Shown here: positions 43,785 to 52,703 of the stretch, one piece after another
Position numbering within the stretch: the first letter of the stretch is position 1
Layout: every line of letters begins with the position of its first letter
Assembly (NCBI GenBank): GCA_900175165.2
Contig: FWWN02000627.1
Span: forward strand, 253,036-317,035
Direction of reading: 5' to 3'
Source: Rhizomucor pusillus
Taxonomy: Eukaryota > Mucoromycota > Mucoromycetes > Mucorales > Lichtheimiaceae
DNA length: 64,000 nucleotides
Translations under genes and position numbers: made by a program
Notes under the pieces: generated by a model
Databases searched by the model: none
Seen by the model: only the letters and a program-made list of their open reading frames with translations
What the model was told of the DNA's origin: nothing

Positions 43785-44866
43785 GACGGAAATTATACAG
43801 TGGATGAAGAAAAGAAAGAATAAAAAGACGACGTCCGTCTGTGCTTGGGCCCCAATAATCTTGCAACTTCGTCAGTGCTTGGTTAAAATAAGGTTTTAGG
43901 CCACGTGTTTTTGGGATAGCATGTGAAGAATAACATTGGATAACGCACAGATCAATTCCACACACTTCCGTTTTCCGAAATGAAATGCTTTTCTTTCTTG
44001 ACTGCATGCGAGAACAGTACTACAGATCTTGAACAAACAAAACCATAGATCAAATTCCCTGGAACGACAAGTTCTCGTTTGTATCCCACGCTATAGTCAG
44101 TTTAACTTTATAAAATGCATAATATTGATCCTCCGGATGATGATAGAGGAGTAAGGTAGAACGTCGCATAGTAAAAATATCGAATACTGGTCTTAGTTGC
44201 CATGGTTTATGCCTGATTCAACGAGCGCAGTGCGACCAGAATTTGTAAGCTGTTTACTGTATGTATATTGATTCATTGTATTTGCAAATCTCCTACCTTA
44301 TAACTCTTGGCAAGTCGATCCTTCATTCCCGGGTATCAGTTGCTTACATAAACCGTCTGTGAAAGGATCATTGTGTGTCGTATTCTATATTATATTTTAA
44401 TAACATATGATGGTTTAATTACCATAACATTTGGAAAGGGTAACAGGTAGTACTGTAATTATCACTATTATGTCCATCTATTGTATCACGTCACGACTAT
44501 ACAGTACCTTTGTCTCGGCGTTAAGTGAATTGTATTCTAACGTAAACCGAAATTCGGGGCCCCGCGAACCATTAATGCATTGGCAAAGGCATTCTTTTCA
44601 TATGCTGCAAGAGCTTCTGCCAGTTGACGCAAACAGGCCAAACTGTTCGGTTACGTAATATCATCCGGGAGCTAGAATCGTACTAACGACTAGCTCGTGC
44701 TTTTAATCGACCGGACGCGTCGGGTAGACCCTCGTTTATGGTTACAATGCATATTGCGCCACGGACTTGCATCCGGTATATTTCAATTGGCATCTCATCC
44801 ATGCGACCGCATAATACAGGGAATGACATTAATAACACAAGCGTAAATGACTCATCATATCTGTGT
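43785..44866. other. Intergenic
   Basis: About 1.1 kb of AT-rich sequence. It must include the promoter of the 43146-43784 gene. Short frames only. Confidence 0.4.
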
Positions 44867-45091
44867 CTAACGTGAAAACATACCGCATACAGCGGTCATA
44901 ATTCCAAATCGCAAAGGTTCACCGTCGTTCTCGTAAATATGCAATGCATCTCCAGGAAAGAATTTTAGTAAGCGTGTTTGTATTTGGATATGAACATGAA
45001 GTGTCTGCGGCAGATATTTGGATCGAAGGTAAAAACGGGCGGGGGATGTTTCGCTGGTTATGATGAACAGGGTAAACAGGTGTATATACAT
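44867..45091 (-). CDS. Possible small secreted protein, first exon
   Basis: 74 codons start with an ATG at 45091, 9 bp beyond the CKS1 stop on the same strand. The first ~18 residues (MYIHLFTLFIITSETSPA) look like a signal peptide. Then come FYLRSKYLPQTLHVHIQIQ and FFPGDALHIYENDGEPLRFG, which resembles a beta-sandwich, perhaps CUB-like. A GTATGT donor-like site near the end (about 44880) suggests a further exon that I cannot place. The frame could instead be CKS1 3' UTR, since the spacing is too small for a separate promoter unless it overlaps CKS1. Confidence 0.3.
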   Translation of the reverse strand: MYIHLFTLFIITSETSPARFYLRSKYLPQTLHVHIQIQTRLLKFFPGDALHIYENDGEPLRFGIMTAVCGMFSR

Positions 45092-45099
45092 GGTGATCG

Positions 45100-46050
45100 T
45101 TAGGGTTTCCGCTTCCTGAGCGTCGCAGCTCTCGTCATCCTAGTTGGTTGCGTTGTTTCGTTTGTCTCTTTTGCATCCTCTACCACCTCCTTAGCGTCAT
45201 CCTTAGCTGGGTTAGACTCGCCAGCCTCGTTGACCTCCTTGGGTGCTTGCTTGGATTGATCTGCATCGTCTGGTCGTCGTTCCTCGTTCTTTACTCTGGA
45301 TTTAGCCCGAGCTGCTGCTCGTCTACGCTCTTCCTCCCTAAACTCCTTTTGCTTTTGTCTGACTTCTTGCTCGGCTGCCTTGATCTCCTTTCGGAATAAG
45401 AGGACCTGTGGCTCAGGAGCTATGAGAGAGAGAATGCGCCAGCGTCAGCCAAAGTTCAACACATAGCTGGATATCCAAGTCATCAAATTACCATGCACCA
45501 TGTAATGCTCCCAGCCGGATGGTATATCAACTCCTAAAGCTCGCCATTCCTTCTCAGGCAGCGGATCATACGACGGCAGCCATCTTGCTATTTGGTTTGG
45601 CAATTTGCAGTGCCTGAATGAATGGCGATCAGTAATTAGACACGTAACATTGTGGTTATGCAGAGTTAGTACCTATATCCATAACCGTCATCTACTCCAA
45701 CGTAGGAGATCACAGTATTAAGATTTGTCAATTATGCATTATCCTCTTTGTATGTTTATCGCACCTCCCCAGTAGTAATTCGAGTAGTAGATATTCTTTT
45801 TGTGGTTGGCGACGTCAATGTCTCGCTGCTCGAGCAACTGTCTTTCTTCTTCCTGAATAAGTCTTTGAACCTCTTCGGGATCCATCTGCTCTTCTTCTTC
45901 TTCATTGTTGCCGTCATTAGCTTGTGGTGCTTGATTGTCGGTTGCCTCGACATGAGCTTGCACGGGCCTCCTTCCTGCAAGAGCAACTTGCTGTGCTGCC
46001 TCTCGTTGGGTCTGGGCACGCAACTTCTGGGCCGTTGTCAGTTCTGTCAT
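45100..46050 (-). CDS. CKS1: Cyclin-dependent kinase regulatory subunit with extensions
   Basis: Four exons read leftward (46050-45765, 45694-45673, 45613-45492, 45419-45100) encode 249 residues. Cks1 binds cyclin-dependent kinase and phosphorylated substrates, allowing multisite phosphorylation and mitotic entry. The core runs from about residue 88 to 160: NIYYSNYYWGVDDGYGYRHC, KLPNQIARWLPSYDPLPEKE, WRALGVDIPSGWEHYMVHAP and EPQVLLFRKEI. The conserved RH, EWR-LG, GW-HY and H-PEP-LLFR positions are all present. Around it lie an unusual N-terminal region (~85 residues, Gln- and Glu-rich) and a charged C-terminal tail (~90 residues) ending in a basic stretch. Cks proteins are usually 80-150 residues, so both extensions are notable. 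Exon 2 is only 22 nt yet encodes the DDGYGYR core. Confidence 0.92.
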
Positions 46051-48965
46051 GGCAAAGTGCGGGTCGGGGAAAAGTGGATATGTTAGGGCGTGGAAAAAGT
46101 TTCGTGCATCTTGGCGCGCGCGTTTTCTTCTGACGCGCGACCAAATTCTGCTGTGTGTGCGGCGGAGATTCTTTGCAGCAGCAGCAGCACATCCGCCACT
46201 TTTTTTTGTTACCCGTCTTGGCAGAAGGTGGGGGGAGGGAGTACACACACAAGCCAGAGAACAATGTGCAACGGATGCCCGCCCTGATACGGTTGGAACG
46301 AACTGCAACAAGTAGGCTTGTAATGTTACATTTCTAATGCATCCAGATCGTTTCGGCTTACATAGCAACAGCGTACGTGATACGCGGGAATCACGTCCAA
46401 AACGTGAGATCGTATTACTAATTCATGTATCCTAAACGATCTCCTCCTCCGGACAATAATTGTAGCACATGAAGCGAGCCTATCGTGAAAAAGCAAGAAC
46501 AAGAACTTGGAGATAGTGGGACCATTGAACTGCAATTAGCGTTTACTATATATTGTTATGTTTAAGTTTAGAATGATCCCAGTACGAGTTGGGAAGGGGT
46601 CTTTTTTACTCAAAACTATGATCTACAAAGTTCAGAGCCATAAACTAGGTTAAGGATCTTTTATTGCAACATAATAGTTATTACAAGGAATAAAGTATAA
46701 CTTTGCTGCGATATGTAACGGGTGAATTATCCAAAATATATGGACGTCAAGCTTCCACTGTCTCATCCATTCAGCAGAAAAAGTGATGTAGGTCTCTTGT
46801 CTCAGAATGCTGCAATCATTTTTCTATGGCAAGCGCTCGATCAAAATGCAAGTATGTATTCAGCGTTTACTCAGGATTTATCCCTATTCGGTAACATAAA
46901 TGGAATTCAGAATCTCTGTACGATTATTACCCCATATCCTACTTACAGTTTCCCACTCTCTTACATTCAATCTATGACCTCCGACTATCTAGCCCTGGTT
47001 TCTCGGTAGTGAGCAGCAACAACAGGTCGCTGTTCAAGAGCAAAGTTCAGGTAAACCTTATTTAATGGCTCTCCTCGTTCAGTTCCTGCAACTGCTGTGG
47101 AACAACAAAGTCAAATCACCGGTAAAGTGTCGGAGTTGCTCTGTGCCACGGAAATGGCATCAGATTCGTAGGCTCCTGCAGCAATACCATTATCTGCGTA
47201 ATTGCAATGACATATCTCATAGTTTACGTAAATAGTAACTAAGCGTTCAATTATATGAAAACGCATTCGATCGTCTGCTCATTTGTCCCATCTCCCTGTC
47301 TGAGTGTATGGATGCATATCCCTGATGCCAGCTCTCGTCCTTGATACGTGATTCGTCGATTGAAAGTGGTGTCATTTTTTGCAAGTAGTAGAGAATCAAT
47401 CGACTTACACGCATGGCTGAAAATCTTAACTTTGGATGGGACGGTGGGAGTTATCTGCATGAGTACGTATCTATATCGACGTGCGTGTGTGTGTGAGAGA
47501 GAGATATAGAGAAAGGGATGATTCTTGTCTAATATTCTGTCTGATGCGGCACTTGATGATGTATAAAGTAACGAAAATCGTGCTTATGCTCGGTAACCGG
47601 AATGAGTCTGTACATATACGTTTCCAGTATATTGGAAAAATGTATTCCGAGATTCCCAATGTTTTGGGACTTTTGCAACCAATAATCTGGGCGGGGCGGA
47701 TCGGTCACACTACAGTGGCATTCTAACCGAAGGGCTTTGGGCGCGGGGATCGATCCCAAATTGAACCCAATGTGCGTTGCGATAACGAACGCTTACTCGT
47801 CACTAAGTATGTATTTTCGTGAATGCCCGATTGACGTCAGAATCGCTTGCATTCGTGTGCGTTCGTGGGATGAAATCCGGTTTATGTGTTCCCGACCACT
47901 TGTCTTGGCAACGTTGTAACCAATTGAAACGTCGTGCTGTGAGTAAGAAAGCAGAAGTAGGTTTAGAGTTCTGGACAAGAGCTTAAACTTCTACGTGACC
48001 TAGCATTCAACGTCTTGCGACAATGTTTAGGGAGGATCGGGAACCATTGGGAGACATAGACATAGACATATGGAACAGGGGCCATGCAGCGTGTGATATG
48101 TCGGGCAGACGGATCAAAGATTTGTCGAGCGGCAACTGCAAGAAGTGTGGCTAGTGTCGCTACCTTACAGACGCATGCAAAATCAGTCTAGTCCGTTTGG
48201 GAACGTAGGCTTGTGCGTTAGGCTGCCAAGAGATTACGTGTACAATGACAGTTCAGAGCTCCTGGTTTTGATGATCAAGAGTGACAAAACGTGGAAGTTC
48301 CACGGAAGATATGTCCGATTAATAGTTGAATAACAGAGTTGCTGGATGTGAAGAAGGCTAGCGAAGAATAAAAATTTTTTGATGCAATTGGAATTTAAAG
48401 ACGAAAACCCTAGAATTTTCCCAAATGAAATTATCAGCATGTACATTAAATCTTAAGATTAAGCTCTAGAGATGTCACGGGCATGGTGTCCGGCAGCGTA
48501 GATCCCCACAATCTCTCGGATTGGCAACCTCGTAAAGTAAAATGCGGTTCTTGATTGCAACCTCTGCACAATCCGACGACCTGCATTGCGTCTAGACAAA
48601 AAGGGGTAAAAGTAGCTAAGCCATTCTGCCGTGGCGCGGTACGCCTCAAGACCCTATCCACCAGTTATCTGGTCGACGACCCCCAAACTCCCGAGTAACT
48701 CTGCTCCCTAATATGTAGGTCGTACAATGCAATGGCTGCCCTGTATACTTTTCGAGGTAAGGACGTAAGATCTCGAAGGCCACCGTTCGATATTCCGCAC
48801 CAGGATATATAGAGCCCAGGGTAGACGATCCGTTTCTAGCAATTCAACCCGCCCCTCTCTTCTTCCCTCTTTCATTTGTCTCTTTTCCTCTTTCTCACAC
48901 CGTACGTATTTATCTAAATACGACATCCTCCTTTTCGTGCCTAAACGCATTATATATCAATCTTT
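46051..48965. other. Intergenic, gene-poor
   Basis: About 2.9 kb upstream of CKS1 with no recognisable gene, apart from a short Gln-rich frame listed separately (47005-47235). A GATATATAGA near 48810 may be a core promoter for the next gene. A palindromic GGGATCGATCCC lies near 47750. Confidence 0.4.
47005..47235 (+). CDS. Short Gln-rich frame, possible gene remnant
   Basis: An open stretch of 76 codons has no ATG at its beginning; its first ATG is followed by only 56 codons. It reads SEQQQQVAVQEQSSGKPYLM and continues with QFLQLLWNNKVKSP and CRSCSVPRKWHQIRRLLQQY. Composition looks protein-like, and the downstream half is basic with two Cys. It may be the last exon of a gene whose upstream exons I cannot place, or a remnant. 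Confidence 0.2.
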   Translation, partial: GSEQQQQVAVQEQSSGKPYLMALLVQFLQLLWNNKVKSPVKCRSCSVPRKWHQIRRLLQQYHYLRNCNDISHSLRK

Positions 48966-49652
48966 ATGGACACATTGTGCCTTGTTCCTCTAGACTACGA
49001 ATATCAGGGTTTGACATCTCAAACGATATACCCAGCACCAATCTACCACCGTGAGGATTCATGTCTAATCGACAACATTGTGGCCATTCCCGCCAAATCA
49101 TACGTCGTCGATCGCAATTGCAACAAAAGGAAGTTCCAACAAGAAAACGATTACGAACCAGCAGTAAAGAAATATCAGAAAGTGATGCATCGGCAGATCC
49201 GTCATCCATCCAAATCTCGTCGGCGCCGTGTAAATCAGCAACAGCCGGAAGATCAACAGTTGCAACAGCAACAGGCGCCTTCTTCTTCTGCTCAGAACTC
49301 AACTGTCAATTGTCTTGAGAATGAACTGCGTCACCTCAGAGACGAATGGGCAACAATAGATATCGTGCTCACGTCAGTTCGCAACGCTTTGAACTTCACT
49401 ATCCAGCCAATCGAGACTGCTTCCGAGGAGCATTTGGACGATATTGATCGCGAGTTAGCCATTGCGTACGATGATCTGTTAGCTCAAGTGCGGCACCTTG
49501 ATCGCAATCTCAAGAGGCTCAACGAGGTTATGGATCCACTTCGCGAAGCAACTCGAACTACTACCTCTTCAAATCAGGCACCATCCACACCATTCCCTGT
49601 GGAAACGTCAGCCCCGCCACAACATAGCAGTAGAAACACGAGCTTAAAGTGA
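48966..49652 (+). CDS. Hypothetical nuclear coiled-coil protein
   Basis: A single exon encoding 228 residues. A basic cluster (HPSKSRRRRVNQQQ, around residue 80-92) looks like a nuclear localisation signal. A Gln-rich linker follows, then a helical segment (ENELRHLRDEWATIDIVLTS; DIDRELAIAYDDLLAQVRHL; DRNLKRLNEVMDPLRE) with heptad-like Leu spacing. The C-terminus is Ser/Thr/Pro-rich. No family recognised. The ATG at 48966 follows a T/C-rich leader. A factor that binds DNA or another protein through a coiled coil is plausible, but that is inference. Confidence 0.6.
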   Translation: MDTLCLVPLDYEYQGLTSQTIYPAPIYHREDSCLIDNIVAIPAKSYVVDRNCNKRKFQQENDYEPAVKKYQKVMHRQIRHPSKSRRRRVNQQQPEDQQLQQQQAPSSSAQNSTVNCLENELRHLRDEWATIDIVLTSVRNALNFTIQPIETASEEHLDDIDRELAIAYDDLLAQVRHLDRNLKRLNEVMDPLREATRTTTSSNQAPSTPFPVETSAPPQHSSRNTSLK

Positions 49653-51976
49653 AGCAAAAGGTGCGCGTTAAGTCCCCTGATCCTTTTCCTCCGCGTTTCT
49701 AACAGACACGCTGTATTTTCCATAGGTTCTCTTTACTTTTTAACTTTATCCCTACTTTCTTGAAACTGATCTCTTTTCCATGCTCTCCTACTCGGTCATC
49801 CTCTTCTTTTTCCCACATTGATTTATTATTACTTTATTATGCACCTTTTCGACACTCAACTTGTACTATAAGCTTTTCTAGGATTTGTTCCTTTTCTTTC
49901 TCCCCTTACTACTCCTCTCTTTTTCATTTCAAGAGACATCTACGTCCTGTTCACGCTTACTCCCCTTGGGGAGGTGATCGACGTGGTGCATCCCCCATGC
50001 CCTTTTCCTTGTCCCACCTTTTTGATGGATTGACTTAAACATTTTATTTTTCTTTTTCTTTTTCGTGCATAAGGATCTTGATCGATAGGTATACGCTTAC
50101 AATCACTCTCTTGGCACACGATTCAGCAGCAACAACAGCAACGTCAGGAGTCTTCTTTTTTATTATTATTCACAACAACTCTATACTCACACACACACAA
50201 ATGTTTATCAGGTTTGCGAGGATGTATACTTATCCCCATATCCATTATTCCATGCAGATCCATCTTTACACATATGCACTGTAACTCTTTATTGTATGTC
50301 CAATAAATCATGGTTAAGTTATTATCCTTGAAGAAAACAGGTTTCCACGGTGATATTATCTAATTTGCTCTCCCCCCATCGATCTTCCGCGATCGTGATT
50401 TGCTCCCAGAAAGTCGGTCGCATGCCATTCGTTCCTCGGAACTTTGTCTCTTCCGCCTGTGTTACTAACGGATTGTGGAAATCGAGCTATTCACAGAAAC
50501 GACCACTGGGATGTCCGATCTCTTTCGTACTATATATGCCACTACCAGCACTTGTTTCTTGTTTTGTCATTATCGACATTTGGGCGGGTGCTGACAGGAT
50601 GAGTGTTTTTTGCAAACGGGCCCGTTACTCAAAACGTAACTTGGCCATGCATGGCGTGTACATTCCAGCCAACGCGTCGGTTGCTGCTGCTGCTGCTGAA
50701 GCGGGTTAACGGAGATAATCAAGCAAAATTTTGAACATGTACGTATCTGTATCTGGTGCTGCTGCTTGCTGCAGGTTTCTTCAGCAAATTTCTGTTTCTG
50801 GTTAATCCTGCAAAAATTCATCACCCGAACCATCTGGCGAAAGCCCGCCCAAGGAAACTGTGAGTCAATGCGCCAAATCGATCATGTGCGCGCACAAATA
50901 CGAACATTCTTGTATTTTCCGTAGCTTCGGCGATGCACAATCCATGTATACATGTAAATGTGCGTGACTAGCGTACATCAGATTCTTTCAGAGAGGAAAA
51001 ACACGCCAAGCCCTGCTGCCATGATCGGTCGATCTGGATTTTTGGGACGTCGTATCTTGGCAAAAAGGAAGAAAAAAAATCCCATCAAAAAATACCGCTG
51101 CGATCACCCTCAATTGTACAACATACTTGTGAGTTTCAAAGGGCTGCCAGCTATACACATCCCCGCGGCCGCCCTAGCCCTTGGGCTTGTATACGCATAC
51201 GAGCGTAATGCTCACCTGTAACAGGTGCCACCTCCGTGCTAAATCAGGAACTCGCACGTCATATGTACGTTCCAAAATGTATCACGACCGAATGCTTCTA
51301 TGTAAATGATGGCTCGCCTGTTGGTTTCCCCACTTTGTTGATGAGTCCACGCGCTCGATCTGTTGCTGTCAATACTTGTTCCTATTACTGGATTGATTGA
51401 CATTCGTCCGATTTGGAAGCACACGACGTATTTGGAAACATTCATAGAATAAACATGTGTATGGTTACAATGAATGAAAACACACACAGAAAACAATGCT
51501 ACATGTGGTGGAGCAATGCTGGAAAATAAAGTCTTTTTAAATGTACTGAATCTCAATGTATATAAACTTCATAATATGATTTTCGTTCTTGGTCCTGTTT
51601 GAAAGCTCGTTTCGGTTACTTCCTCGGTTAGATTACATCAGTTACTATGAACGTCTGCGACTGTGATTGATTGTTTATAGTCGCTATTTCACATTGTTCT
51701 CTCTCTCTCTATTTCTATTTCTCTTTCTCTCTCTCTCGCTCGATCCCCCTTTCTCTTTATCGTTGCAAAGTCTCCTCCTGATACCGGTTTCAACTAGCAG
51801 TGCTGCTGCTACTGCTATCGACACGCACGATACAAACGTGAATTAAAAGATCAAAGCAGCAGTTTATTTTTCTTGTCTCTCCCTTTTCTCTTGATCTTAT
51901 TATCCTCGCTCTCACTCTTTCTTTCCCTTTTTTTCCCTTCTCACGTTTACTCTCCTTACCGAGCCCATTCTCCCTA
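49653..51976. other. Intergenic
   Basis: About 2.3 kb with several short frames of low quality. A CT-rich tract at about 51698-51760 probably belongs to the promoter of the next gene. No gene seen. Confidence 0.4.
51698..51760 (+). repeat. CT-rich low-complexity tract
   Basis: Mostly CTCTCT and TTTCTA units about 215-280 bp upstream of the next ATG. Pyrimidine tracts like this are common in fungal promoters. Confidence 0.6.
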
Positions 51977-52519
51977 ATGTCCGGAGACTTCCACCACCTA
52001 CCATCGTCCGTGTCCCACGACGACGACAGCGACGACCAGAGGAGGGGTGATCGACAGCCGTCCCCGTTCCTGCTGAGAAAGGCAGAAAAGGGAATTTTAC
52101 GCCATATATCGGAGCACGTGATCAATCCAGGGCACGATCATGCTGCCGGTGGGAGCAACAACGACAATGATAACCAGGAACGACCTATTCTTCCGGAATC
52201 CATATATCTGTCATCATCATCGCCCACGGTCGTTTGTCCCGAGAAACGCCGTTCATTGTCTAGCTGCATAGCAGCTATATTTATGATCACCATCGGTACT
52301 TTGCTCGCGTTGACGTTTGTCATGATCGGCATAGGCAAGGCACTAGCTACTTCGAAAAAGCACATACCTGATATCCAGACGTCTTCCACGACGACGCATA
52401 CTGTAACCGCCATCGACTCTAAAATAACATCGTTTATACCCCCAACTTCAACTTTTGCCAACCCATCTGCGGTCACCGTTACACACACCGATATACTTGT
52501 GCATATCTCGTCGTTGTAA
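51977..52519 (+). CDS. Hypothetical single-pass membrane protein
   Basis: A single exon encoding 180 residues. The N-terminal ~93 residues are hydrophilic and acidic (VSHDDDSDDQRRGDR). One span follows (AAIFMITIGTLLALTFVMIG, residues ~99-118), then a Ser/Thr/Val-rich C-terminal segment (STTTHTVTAIDSKITSF). The layout is that of a type II membrane protein with a short, potentially O-glycosylated outer part. No family recognised. Confidence 0.55.
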   Translation: MSGDFHHLPSSVSHDDDSDDQRRGDRQPSPFLLRKAEKGILRHISEHVINPGHDHAAGGSNNDNDNQERPILPESIYLSSSSPTVVCPEKRRSLSSCIAAIFMITIGTLLALTFVMIGIGKALATSKKHIPDIQTSSTTTHTVTAIDSKITSFIPPTSTFANPSAVTVTHTDILVHISSL

Positions 52520-52703
52520 ACGGATAATGCAAAGTGTTGTATGTGTGGATTTATAATGTAAATAAGGACTCAGAAGGAAAAAAAATTACCAAGTGGACGG
52601 TGACATTGCACACATGGCCGCCCCTTTTCCCGTCATAAATGAAACGACATATATACGAATCTGGCAGCCAAACATGGTATCACATTTGTACTGCCCATCT
52701 CTA

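Noticed and set aside
47690..47790. Possible tRNA near the palindrome GGGATCGATCCC
   Set aside because: A T-arm-like hairpin is present, but the acceptor, D and anticodon arms cannot be paired on either strand and the B-box is a poor match.
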